Below are positions 55,318 through 64,000 of a stretch of 64,000 nucleotides of DNA, in pieces. The position numbers and the translations under genes are program-made. The notes under the pieces are model-generated. The model searched no databases, was not told the origin of the DNA, and saw nothing but the letters and a program-made list of their open reading frames with translations. Source of the DNA: Winogradskyella vidalii (GTDB lineage: Bacteria; Bacteroidota; Bacteroidia; Flavobacteriales; Flavobacteriaceae); NCBI RefSeq assembly GCF_013403955.1, contig NZ_JABFDG010000009.1:62001-126000 (forward strand), given 5' to 3'. Numbering within the stretch: position 1 is the first letter of the stretch; every line of letters starts with the position of its first letter.

Positions 55318-56418
55318 ATGAAATACAAACAAAGAAAAAAAGCCCTCATCTTATTAGCTGATGGCACTATTTTTCATGGTAAATCAATCGGGAAAGAAGG
55401 CTCTGCTTTTGGAGAAGTTTGTTTTAATACCGGAACTACAGGATATCAAGAGATATTTACGGATCCTTCTTATTACGGTCAATTAATGGTAACTACCAAT
55501 GCACATATTGGAAATTATGGAACTAAAGCAGACGAAGTAGAATCTGATGCTGTTAAAATAGCCGGATTAATTTGTAAAAACTTTAGTTTTAATTATTCTA
55601 GACCTGCAGCAGATGCTTCTTTAGAAGCGTTCTTTGATACGCATAACACCTTAGCCATTGCAGATGTAGATACAAGAGCATTAGTAAGCTATATTAGAGA
55701 TAATGGTGCTATGAATGCTGTGATTACCACAGAAGTTGATAATTTAGAAGAACTAAAAAAGCAACTGGCAGAATTCCCTTCAATGAAAGGTTTAGAACTA
55801 GCATCTAAAGTCTCTACGCAAGAACCTTATTTTGTAGGTGATGAAAATGCAACATACAAGGTTGCAGCTTTAGATATTGGTATTAAGAAAAACATTTTAA
55901 GAAATTTAGCAAAACGCGATGTCTATATTAAAGTGTTTCCATATAATTCTAAATATGAAGAATTAGAAGCTTTTAATCCTGATGGTTATTTCTTATCTAA
56001 TGGTCCTGGTGATCCAGAACCTTTAGAAGATGCTATTAATTTGGCTAAAGAAATTATAGCAAACAATAAACCACTATTTGGGATTTGTTTAGGGCACCAA
56101 ATTATTGCTTTAGCCAATGGAATTTCAACTTACAAGATGCATAATGGCCATAGAGGTATTAATCATCCGGTAAAAAACTTAGTAACCGGTAAAGGTGAAA
56201 TTACTTCTCAAAATCATGGTTTCGCTATTAATAGAGAACAAACCGAGGCCAATACTAATGTTGAAATCACACACGTGCATTTAAATGACCATACGGTTGC
56301 AGGAATAAAGATTAAAGACAAAAACTGTTTCTCTGTACAATACCATCCAGAGGCAAGTCCTGGACCAAATGATTCGCTTTATCTTTTTGATCAGTTTATA
56401 GAGAATATAAAAAAGTGA
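55318..56418 (+). CDS. carA: Carbamoyl-phosphate synthase small subunit
   Basis: 366 residues. The N-terminal domain has LILLADGTIFHGKSIGKEGS and FNTGTTGYQEIFTDPSYYGQ; the glutaminase domain has SNGPGDPEPLEDA, the nucleophile Cys in PLFGICLGHQIIALANG, and the His/Glu in QYHPEASPGPND. It supplies ammonia from glutamine to CarB for arginine and pyrimidine synthesis. carB is not adjacent here. Closed by a hairpin about 90 bases downstream. Confidence 0.96.
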   Translation: MKYKQRKKALILLADGTIFHGKSIGKEGSAFGEVCFNTGTTGYQEIFTDPSYYGQLMVTTNAHIGNYGTKADEVESDAVKIAGLICKNFSFNYSRPAADASLEAFFDTHNTLAIADVDTRALVSYIRDNGAMNAVITTEVDNLEELKKQLAEFPSMKGLELASKVSTQEPYFVGDENATYKVAALDIGIKKNILRNLAKRDVYIKVFPYNSKYEELEAFNPDGYFLSNGPGDPEPLEDAINLAKEIIANNKPLFGICLGHQIIALANGISTYKMHNGHRGINHPVKNLVTGKGEITSQNHGFAINREQTEANTNVEITHVHLNDHTVAGIKIKDKNCFSVQYHPEASPGPNDSLYLFDQFIENIKK

Positions 56419-56510
56419 CTTAAGTGCTGATCTAGAGAATTATTTTTTTTATGTGTTAAAAGAGCAGATTTATCTTAATGTTTGGTATATATAAAACATT
56501 TTTTATAAAT

Positions 56511-56540
56511 TAAAGAGGTTAACTGCGACCTCTTTATTTA
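56511..56540 (+). terminator. Terminator after carA
   Basis: TAAAGAGGT (56511-56519) pairs with ACCTCTTTA (56528-56536), a perfect 9-bp stem with an 8-base loop, followed by TTTA. The T-run is short. Confidence 0.6.
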
Positions 56541-56722
56541 TTTCCAAACTTTTCGATATTTTGCAATTGTTTTTTCTTTTTTAAGTCGTTTGACTTGCGA
56601 AATAAATTTTTAGAAATAGTATTAAAAAAAAAATTTTATACTTGTCTGCTTTTATGTTAAAAAAAACATGTAGATCTGCATCATTATCGGAGAGTTAACC
56701 ATAGTAAATCAGGATAACTATA

Positions 56723-56747
56723 CTGTAAGCATCGCAGGCTTTAGCAG
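56723..56747 (+). other. Candidate structured RNA patch
   Basis: CTGTAAGC (56723-56730) can pair with GCTTTAGCAG (56738-56747) with two single-base bulges. ATAGT/ACTAT and AGTTA/TAACT pairs lie just upstream. The patch is richer in GC than its flanks. It could be a leader element or small RNA; this is only a fold by eye. Confidence 0.25.
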
Positions 56748-56931
56748 AAAAAATACATACAATTTTTTAATTAAAACGAGAGAAATTATTGCGCTAGGTT
56801 TCTTTGCGAATAACTCTAAAAAAAACAAACAATATTTAATATGTTTTGTTATTATTAAGGTTATTTTATAGGTGCTTTTAATTTATTAATTTTTAGTTTT
56901 GAAACTATATTTAAAATAAGATAAAATATTT

Positions 56932-59337
56932 ATGAAATTACTTTTTACAATTTGTTTTGTTTTAATCTGTTTCACTGTGTCTGGTCAAAACCAAAAGACA
57001 TCAAAAAAAGATAGTTTATTAGCTAAGTACAGTTCTTATTTTGACCTTCCTAGGGAATCCCTATTTACACACATTAATAAAACAACTTTCATTGTTGGTG
57101 AGAGCTTATGGTTTAAAGTTTATGTGCACGACAGACATTTTGATGAGGTTTCTAAATCAACGACAAATATAAATGTAGGTATTTATGACGAAAAAGGAAA
57201 CTTGATAAAAAATGACTTATGGATGGCTGTTAATGGAGCTACAACTGGAAATATACTTATAGATTCTACATTTAAAACTGGAAATTATTATATTAAATCA
57301 TCAACTAATTGGATGCGAAATTTCAAAGAAAGTGATGCGCATGTTCAAAAAATATCAGTTGTAGGAAGTGAAATTCCTAATAAACAAGATAGTATCCCCA
57401 ATAACTTAGATTTACAGTTTTTACCAGAGGGAGGTCATATTGTTGCAGATGTACAAAATGTAATAGGACTTAAAATTCTTAATAAAAACGGGAAAGGTGT
57501 AAAGTTAGAAGGTATAATATATGACAATGCAGATAATATAGTAACCACTTTTGAGAGTAACAAATTTGGTATTGGTAAGTTTTTATTGACACCAAAGGCA
57601 GGAATTACATATACTGCCAAAATTGAGCTAATAAATGGTAGAGAGATTTCTAAAACTATAGAAAATATAGAGGCTAAAGGTATAGCAATTCAGGTAAGTA
57701 ATCTTAACCCTGAAAAGTTAGTATTAACATTAAATACTAATATAATCACCCATAATGTTATTAAAGATAAAATATTTACTATTGTATTGCATAAAAATGG
57801 TCATATAAAAACAATACCATTTTCGTTTAGGAATCAAAAGAATATAACGTTAGCTATACCTAAGTCGGATTTATTTTCAGATATGAATATAATAACAGTA
57901 TTAGATGATACTAACACCCCTTTATTGGAACGTCTGATTTTCAATGATAAATTTAAGATATCGAAGTCTAAATATAATATTGGTAAGGTAAAAAGTGAAA
58001 ATGACTCAATAGTATATTCAATTCATTCCTCTAGTTCAACATCAAAAGATTCGTTATCGGGGTTAAGTAACCTTAGTATATCTGTTTTACCCGAGTCAAC
58101 TTCGGGTTATCATCCAGATCATAATATAATTTCTGCATTTTACTTAAAACCCTATTTAAATGGGTATATTGAGTCGCCATCTTACTATTTTAAAGACATT
58201 TCTAGAAAAAAAAGTTATGAATTAGATATGCTCTTACTTACACAAGGGTGGAGCAGGTATGATTGGAATTATATTTTTTATAACAAACCAAAATCAGCTT
58301 TTAGTTTTAATAATGGAGTAACCTTAAGGGGTAAACTTTTAGAACCTGAAGGTATTAAGGTATTAAAAATGCAATCACTAGAACTAATGGGAAATGATTG
58401 GCAAGATTTAGAAGTGGATTCTAATAATGTTTTTGAAAAAGAAAATCTTTATCCTTATAAAAATGAAGCCATTCGTATTTCTTATCTTGACAAAGATAAT
58501 AAGTATAAAAAGCCAAAATTATCATTAGGTATTACATTACCTATTTTTGAAGACACATTAGTTAACTATGATTTAACGAAGAACCCTCTTCAATTAATTG
58601 AGCTTAGTATACCTGAGCATAAAAGTGGTGTGAATTTTTTCTATGAAAATGCACAGGAGTTAGAAGAAGTATTGTTAACCGGTAAAACAAGAAAAGAAGA
58701 GGAACAACCAAAAGATGTTATTGCTCCAAGTTATACCTTTAAAGATAATTATTTGGCTATAACCGAGGAGGAAATAAGGAAATTTCCTAAAATAATAGAT
58801 GTTTTAAGTTATCGTGGTTATCAGGTATATCAAGATATGGGGGTTGTCTATATAAAAAATAGAAACTCAAGTTCTCCGAGTTCTAGTGGTGTGCCTTTAA
58901 TTTTTATTGATGGCGTTCGTTTAAATGATTTTAGCATATTATTTAATTTATTATCAAATAATATAGAAGGGATTTCAGTAGATAAATCTGGTTTAGGTTA
59001 TGGAGTGAGTGGTGCAGAGGGGGTTATAAAGATTTATACAAGAACGACCTCTCTTTATAATAACGTTAAACAATCTGAAGATTATACCTTTACTTTTGAG
59101 GTTAAAAATGGTTTTACTAAAGCTAAAAAGTTCTATACGCCACGTTATAAGAGCTACACGTCTAGTTTATTTAGAAATTATGGTGTTATTGGATGGTTAC
59201 CAATAGTACAACTTGAAAATAATATGTCAAAATTATTCAAACTCTCTGATACAAATAGCAAAACAATTAATTTTTATATAGAGGGGTATGATTCGGAAAA
59301 TAACTTAGTGTCTCAAATCTTTACATTAGATAACTAA
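56932..59337 (+). CDS. Secreted MG2-like protein with TonB plug domain, no barrel
   Basis: 801 residues. Signal peptide (MKLLFTICFVLICFTVSGQ), then a macroglobulin-like start (SLFTHINKTTFIVGESLWFK, where ESLWFKVY is typical of the MG2-like Bacteroidota proteins) and several beta domains. Residues of about 600-710 are a plug: LEEVLLTGKTRK, VPLIFIDGVRLNDF and GYGVSGAEGVIKIYTRT. There is no room for a 22-strand barrel. It is probably periplasmic or outer-membrane bound, and like the A2M protein at 1-4319 it uses a plug outside a transporter. Function unknown. Confidence 0.8.
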   Translation: MKLLFTICFVLICFTVSGQNQKTSKKDSLLAKYSSYFDLPRESLFTHINKTTFIVGESLWFKVYVHDRHFDEVSKSTTNINVGIYDEKGNLIKNDLWMAVNGATTGNILIDSTFKTGNYYIKSSTNWMRNFKESDAHVQKISVVGSEIPNKQDSIPNNLDLQFLPEGGHIVADVQNVIGLKILNKNGKGVKLEGIIYDNADNIVTTFESNKFGIGKFLLTPKAGITYTAKIELINGREISKTIENIEAKGIAIQVSNLNPEKLVLTLNTNIITHNVIKDKIFTIVLHKNGHIKTIPFSFRNQKNITLAIPKSDLFSDMNIITVLDDTNTPLLERLIFNDKFKISKSKYNIGKVKSENDSIVYSIHSSSSTSKDSLSGLSNLSISVLPESTSGYHPDHNIISAFYLKPYLNGYIESPSYYFKDISRKKSYELDMLLLTQGWSRYDWNYIFYNKPKSAFSFNNGVTLRGKLLEPEGIKVLKMQSLELMGNDWQDLEVDSNNVFEKENLYPYKNEAIRISYLDKDNKYKKPKLSLGITLPIFEDTLVNYDLTKNPLQLIELSIPEHKSGVNFFYENAQELEEVLLTGKTRKEEEQPKDVIAPSYTFKDNYLAITEEEIRKFPKIIDVLSYRGYQVYQDMGVVYIKNRNSSSPSSSGVPLIFIDGVRLNDFSILFNLLSNNIEGISVDKSGLGYGVSGAEGVIKIYTRTTSLYNNVKQSEDYTFTFEVKNGFTKAKKFYTPRYKSYTSSLFRNYGVIGWLPIVQLENNMSKLFKLSDTNSKTINFYIEGYDSENNLVSQIFTLDN

Positions 59338-59362
59338 AAATTAATTTATTTAATACTATAAA

Positions 59363-59395
59363 ACGCAATATAACATCGATTATATTGCGTATTTT
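59363..59395 (+). terminator. Terminator after the plug-domain gene
   Basis: ACGCAATATAA (59363-59373) and TTATATTGCGT (59380-59390) make an 11-bp perfect stem with a 6-base loop, followed by ATTTTTAG. Confidence 0.8.
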
Positions 59396-59557
59396 TAGTT
59401 ACGAAATAAGCTTTTCTAATGATTCAATGATACGATTACTATTATAGCGAACTCTATCTGACTTTAAAATAAAAATTAAAACTAGCATATAAAAAACGTT
59501 ATCGTAAACTTTAATCATAAATATGATTTTTGTCAAGTTTTGCTATCTAGATTTTTG

Positions 59558-59565
59558 TAAATTTG
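59558..59565 (+). promoter_or_regulatory. Probable -7 box of eno
   Basis: TAAATTTG matches TAnnTTTG in full. TTTTG at 59538-59542 is 15 bases upstream, shorter than the usual 19, so the -33 assignment is open. The leader would be about 95 bases. Confidence 0.5.
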
Positions 59566-59647
59566 TTACTGCCCATAAGGGGTATAACACTTATAGTTTT
59601 TTGAAGTGTTACAAAATTTTTATATCATAAATATTAACGGAAGTTAA

Positions 59648-60958
<1,311 letters not shown>

Positions 60959-60981
60959 TTTATCATTTTATAAACACACAA

Positions 60982-61017
60982 AACCATCTAAAGATTAATT
61001 TTTTAGATGGTTTTTTT
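60982..61017 (+). terminator. Terminator of eno
   Basis: AACCATCTAAA (60982-60992) and TTTAGATGGTT (61002-61012) form an 11-bp stem with a 9-base loop and a T-run to 61017. Confidence 0.9.
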
Positions 61018-61049
61018 ATGTTTTAGATTTAATAAGATTACAACAGTTT

Positions 61050-61217
61050 GTGTATAAGTATGTTGACCTTGTCTTTCCACAGGAAATGAGAACTCCATAC
61101 AATAAAGAAATAGAATTTAGACAAGAAATGCGAGGTTCTGCAGAAATTCTAACCAAAGATTTGAGATTGATTGAACACTTCTTTTATCAGTTTAGGGAAT
61201 TGTTAAGCCGAAATTAG
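61050..61217 (+). pseudogene. Remnant of a HlyD-family secretion protein (C-terminus only)
   Basis: The frame ending at the TAG of 61215-61217 reads VYKYVDLVFPQEMRTPYNKE, then IEFRQEMRGSAEILTKDL and RLIEHFFYQFRELLSRN. This is the C-terminal end of a bacteriocin-type HlyD adaptor (compare EFKQEMxGxAEIxTEDLRLxER). The only ATG would leave 43 residues, and the eno terminator precedes it. It is too short to function. No ABC or other export gene is next to it. It is not derived from the HlyD gene at 7897, whose end is quite different. Confidence 0.75.
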
Positions 61218-61308
61218 TAGCTATTTACAATGAACTATCTTTTTGTCAGTTAGTTAAAATCACGTCTAGACTCTTAGTTCTAACAGCAAAGCGGTCTAAA
61301 ATCTTTTT

Positions 61309-62067
61309 CTAGTCAAACGTATAGACAATCCCATTAGTCAATTCATACTGCGTCTTAGTAATACCAAGAATAGGACTAGCATCAAAATTATAAGTGAATG
61401 AAGTTTTAAAAAGTAGATTCTTTAAGACTTTAATACCGAGTGACGTTTGATTAGAAATTCTAAAATCTGAGAATTTTTCTAACAAGGGTTGGTAGTAAGT
61501 GGTGCTTACTAAAGATATATGTTCTAAAGGATATAAGCTACATGAAAAATAAGCACTGCCTCTGTAGTCTCTTAGGATATCTATATTTTCAATTGAAGAT
61601 TCTTCATGTTCATACATAATGAGTGTGCCTAGATAAAATCTGTAATTATCATTTTTAGACAGTTTAAATCGGGGCCCAATTCCTAATAAACCTCTAAATT
61701 TTATATCAGATATGGCATCATATTGGCTTTGCGCAAAGATTTCAAGCTTTAACCGTTCAGTTATTTTTCGGTTATACCTGAAATGTTGAATACCTTTATT
61801 CACAAAAGAATTGTCCTCAATTTGTTCTAATTTTAAATCATTAATAAAAAGATAGAGGTGTTTTTCTGTATTATATTGAAGCCTTAAGTTATTCGTGATT
61901 TTAAAAATGGACTGCGTATTTTTTATTAGTCCAAGATCCAAACTTGCCGAACCAGACCATTTAGAAGTGTCTGATACTCGGCGTAATGACTCAACGTTCA
62001 CAATTTGCGTATAGGCTTCGTTATTAACAAAAAGGAATAAAATAAGGATTATAAATAAATGTCTCAT
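61309..62067 (-). CDS. DUF481-like outer-membrane beta-barrel protein
   Basis: 252 residues with a signal peptide (MRHLFIILILFLFVNNEAYTQ). The mature part is alternating beta strands, with SKWSGSASLDLGLIKNTQSI, FRGLLGIGPRFKLSKNDNYR and a C-terminal aromatic (GIVYTFD), the look of the DUF481 (YdiY-like) family. Predicted to sit in the outer membrane; function unknown. It is convergent with eno. Confidence 0.75.
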   Translation of the reverse strand: MRHLFIILILFLFVNNEAYTQIVNVESLRRVSDTSKWSGSASLDLGLIKNTQSIFKITNNLRLQYNTEKHLYLFINDLKLEQIEDNSFVNKGIQHFRYNRKITERLKLEIFAQSQYDAISDIKFRGLLGIGPRFKLSKNDNYRFYLGTLIMYEHEESSIENIDILRDYRGSAYFSCSLYPLEHISLVSTTYYQPLLEKFSDFRISNQTSLGIKVLKNLLFKTSFTYNFDASPILGITKTQYELTNGIVYTFD

Positions 62068-62254
62068 AAGTTTAAAATAAGATACAAAAATAGTAAAGGC
62101 AAATTATTTGTAATGCGCTTAAAAAAAGATAATAACATAATAAAATCACCATCATTTTTGGTTTTAATTTTATAATGAAGAAATCAATTTTATTGAATTG
62201 ATAAAATATGTTAAAACCATTATAAATGTGTTTTTTAAATCGTTGGATATTTCG

Positions 62255-62262
62255 TAATTTTA
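62255..62262 (+). promoter_or_regulatory. Possible -7 box of gltA
   Basis: TAATTTTA is one base off TAnnTTTG, with TTTT (62232-62235) 19 bases upstream and the ATG 33 bases downstream. Confidence 0.35.
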
Positions 62263-62295
62263 CAATTCTTAATTACTAAAATCCGAAAAGAAGAT

Positions 62296-63582
62296 ATGTC
62301 AGATAAAGCTACATTAGAAATTAATGGTGAAAAATATGAATTCCCTGTTATAATTGGGACAGAAAAAGAAGTCGCAATAGATGTTAAAAGTTTAAGAACC
62401 GCTACAGGTGGTATTATTACTTTAGATCCTGGTTTTAAAAATACAGGAAGTTGTGAAAGCGCAATCACATTTCTAGATGGTGAAAAAGGCATTTTGAGGT
62501 ATAGAGGTTACTCTATTGAAGAATTGGCAGAAAAAGCTAATTTCTTAGAAGTTGTATTCTTGCTTATATTTGGTGAATTACCAAATAAAAAGAAACTAGA
62601 TAAGTTTCATGAAGATATAAAATCACACTCTGTAGTAGATGATGATCTTAAAAAGATTTTAGACGCTTTCCCTAAGTCAGCACATCCAATGGGCGTGTTA
62701 TCATCTCTTACTAGTGCGCTTACGGCATTTTACCCATCTTCTGTAGATGTTAGTTCTGAAGAGGCTATGTATAATTCTATAGTTACGATTTTAGGTAAAT
62801 TCCCTGTTATTGTGGCTTGGACTATGCGTAAAAAACAAGGTTTACCATTAGAATATGGTGATGATAACTTAGGCTATGTTGAGAACATTCTTAAAATGAT
62901 GTTTAAGAGTCCAAATAATGTTTACAAACAAAATCCTATCTTAGTAGATGCATTAGATAAACTATTAATTTTACATGGTGATCATGAGCAAAATTGTTCT
63001 ACTTCTACCGTTAGAATTACAGGGTCTTCACATGCCGGACTTTTTGTGTCATTAGCGTCAGGTATATCTGCACTTTGGGGACCATTACATGGTGGTGCTA
63101 ACCAAGCCGTTTTAGAAATGTTAGAAGCAATCAAAGCTGATGGTGGAGATACTAAAAAGTTTATGGCTAAGGCAAAAGATAAAAATGACCCTTTCCGTCT
63201 TATGGGCTTTGGTCATCGTGTTTATAAAAACTTTGATCCAAGAGCTAAAATTATTAAAGTTGCCGCTGATGAAGTTTTATCAGATTTAGGAATTGAAGAT
63301 CCAATTTTAGACATTGCAAAAGCATTAGAAAAAGAAGCTTTAGAAGATCCTTATTTTGTAGATAGAAAATTATATCCAAATGTTGATTTCTATTCAGGTA
63401 TTATTTATAGAGCTATGGGAATTCCGGTAGAGATGTTTACCGTTATGTTTGCCTTAGGTCGTTTACCAGGTTGGATTGCCCAATGGAAAGAAATGAGAAG
63501 AAAACAAGAACCAATTGGCCGTCCTAGACAATTATATACAGGTGAAACATACAGACCATTTGTACCTGTAGAAGAAAGATAG
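62296..63582 (+). CDS. gltA: Citrate synthase
   Basis: 428 residues, the long (type II, hexameric-type) form with the N-terminal beta part (LEINGEKYEFPVIIGTEKEV). Active-site regions are LHGDHEQNCSTSTVR (first His; the family usually has HADHEQN), GPLHGGANQAVLEM, GFGHRVYKNFDPRAKI and the Asp in YPNVDFYSGIIYRAMG. It condenses oxaloacetate and acetyl-CoA at the entry of the citric acid cycle. Single gene with a strong terminator. Confidence 0.98.
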   Translation: MSDKATLEINGEKYEFPVIIGTEKEVAIDVKSLRTATGGIITLDPGFKNTGSCESAITFLDGEKGILRYRGYSIEELAEKANFLEVVFLLIFGELPNKKKLDKFHEDIKSHSVVDDDLKKILDAFPKSAHPMGVLSSLTSALTAFYPSSVDVSSEEAMYNSIVTILGKFPVIVAWTMRKKQGLPLEYGDDNLGYVENILKMMFKSPNNVYKQNPILVDALDKLLILHGDHEQNCSTSTVRITGSSHAGLFVSLASGISALWGPLHGGANQAVLEMLEAIKADGGDTKKFMAKAKDKNDPFRLMGFGHRVYKNFDPRAKIIKVAADEVLSDLGIEDPILDIAKALEKEALEDPYFVDRKLYPNVDFYSGIIYRAMGIPVEMFTVMFALGRLPGWIAQWKEMRRKQEPIGRPRQLYTGETYRPFVPVEER

Positions 63583-63603
63583 TCGGATATTATTAAAACA
63601 TAT

Positions 63604-63635
63604 AAAAGCTTCATATTTATTATGAAGCTTTTTTT
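63604..63635 (+). terminator. Terminator of gltA
   Basis: AAAAGCTTCATA (63604-63615) and TATGAAGCTTTT (63621-63632) form a 12-bp perfect stem with a 5-base loop, then a T-run to 63635. Confidence 0.92.
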
Positions 63636-63645
63636 ATTTTTAGGC

Positions 63646-63675
63646 TTTACAAATAAACCTTTGTAACTAACTTTG
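63646..63675 (+). promoter_or_regulatory. Promoter of the amidinotransferase-like gene
   Basis: TAACTTTG (63668-63675) matches the -7 consensus in full; TTTA (63646-63649) lies 18 bases upstream. The ATG is 118 bases further, so the leader would be long. Confidence 0.5.
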
Positions 63676-63793
63676 CGAAGGTCATAGACTCATATTAACA
63701 TAACATATTTAATGAGTTTCTATTTCAAAACAGTTAAAAAAAAGCCGATAATTAAGCTCTTAATCGATTACATTTTAAATTAAAAACTATAGC

Positions 63794-64000
63794 ATGAAAT
63801 TACATATTCAAAACGAAACATCACGCCTTAAAGCTGTAATTCTAGGTACAGCAGAAAGTGTTGGTGCAATACCGTCAATTGAAGACGCCTACGATCCTAA
63901 ATCTATTCAGCATATCAAAGCAGGCACTTATCCTAAAGAGTCTGATATGATTACGGAAATGGAAGCTGTGGCTAATGTGTTTAAAAAGTACGACATTACA
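63794..64000 (+). CDS. Amidinotransferase/DDAH-type enzyme (partial, C-terminus off the right edge)
   Basis: The first 69 residues are present: MKLHIQNETSRLKAVILGTA, then ESVGAIPSIEDAYDPKSIQ and a Lys/Glu-rich helix ending KKYDIT. The N-terminal ETSRLKAVILG strand and the SVGAIPSIEDAYDPKS loop are typical of the arginine-deiminase superfamily, in particular the glycine-amidinotransferase/dimethylarginine dimethylaminohydrolase branch found after gltA in Flavobacteria. The catalytic Cys and His lie beyond the window, so the exact reaction cannot be told. Confidence 0.72.
   Translation, partial: MKLHIQNETSRLKAVILGTAESVGAIPSIEDAYDPKSIQHIKAGTYPKESDMITEMEAVANVFKKYDIT

Larger units (their letters stand above)
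56419..56931. other. 513-base gap between carA and the plug-domain gene
   Basis: No ORF. It holds the carA terminator (56511-56536) and a less AT-rich patch at about 56670-56760 that can fold (56723-56747). The rest is AT-rich with long A and T runs. No perfect TAnnTTTG box close to the next gene was found. Confidence 0.5.

Overview
The window is a low-GC chromosomal segment from a member of the Bacteroidota, almost certainly a marine-type Flavobacteriaceae. The evidence is a SusC/SusD pair, a type IX secretion C-terminal sorting domain, a large alpha-2-macroglobulin with a TonB plug domain, promoters of the Bacteroidota form TTTG-N19-TAnnTTTG, near absence of Shine-Dalgarno sites, and an S10/spc/alpha ribosomal cluster without adk or map between secY and infA. 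The species cannot be named from the sequence alone.

Layout. 1-4319 (minus) is the N-terminal 1,440 residues of an alpha-2-macroglobulin-like protein that runs off the left edge. 4470-5423 is a secreted TPR protein. 5540-10651 is a compact four-gene operon: a TetR-type regulator, an ABC half-transporter with strongly degenerate ATPase motifs, a HlyD adaptor and a TolC-type outer-membrane protein. 10881-21098 holds mpl, an orphan Imm53 immunity protein, a long PLP-dependent enzyme, a KdgF-like cupin, two paralogous membrane proteins that overlap by 4 bases, a tRNA-dihydrouridine synthase and a run of five minus-strand genes (two alpha/beta hydrolases, a small secreted protein, a PaiB-like FMN protein and a DUF1569 protein). 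21151-24797 is radC, a polysaccharide-deacetylase-like protein, a YjjG-type nucleotidase and a secreted hypothetical. 24914-30260 is rarA, a rhomboid protease, an aryl-sulfotransferase with a T9SS tail, and rlmB. A decayed copy of the rlmB 3' end lies on the far side of the sulfotransferase gene, so that gene looks like an insertion. 30326-35013 is an orphan SusC/SusD pair, followed by a BamA/TamA-like outer-membrane protein at 35616-37304.

37481-54974 is the translation cluster (rpsL, rpsG, fusA, rpsJ, rplC to rpmJ, rpsM, rpsK, rpsD, rpoA, rplQ), with an excellent promoter in front of rpsL. Palindromic repeats interrupt it between rpsJ and rplC, and a terminator-like hairpin plus an internal promoter sit before rpsD. 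rpmD and rpmJ are short but intact. After the cluster come carA, a second plug-domain protein without a barrel, eno, a decayed HlyD C-terminus, a DUF481-like outer-membrane protein, gltA, and the first 69 codons of an amidinotransferase/DDAH-type enzyme cut by the right edge.

The parts most worth a second look are the rlmB-remnant/sulfotransferase insertion, the degenerate ABC exporter operon, the two proteins that carry TonB plug domains without a barrel, the paired membrane proteins of unknown function, and several dispersed palindromic repeats. I saw no rRNA, tRNA, CRISPR array, transposase, integrase or phage gene. All functional statements are from reading motifs; no database search was run.
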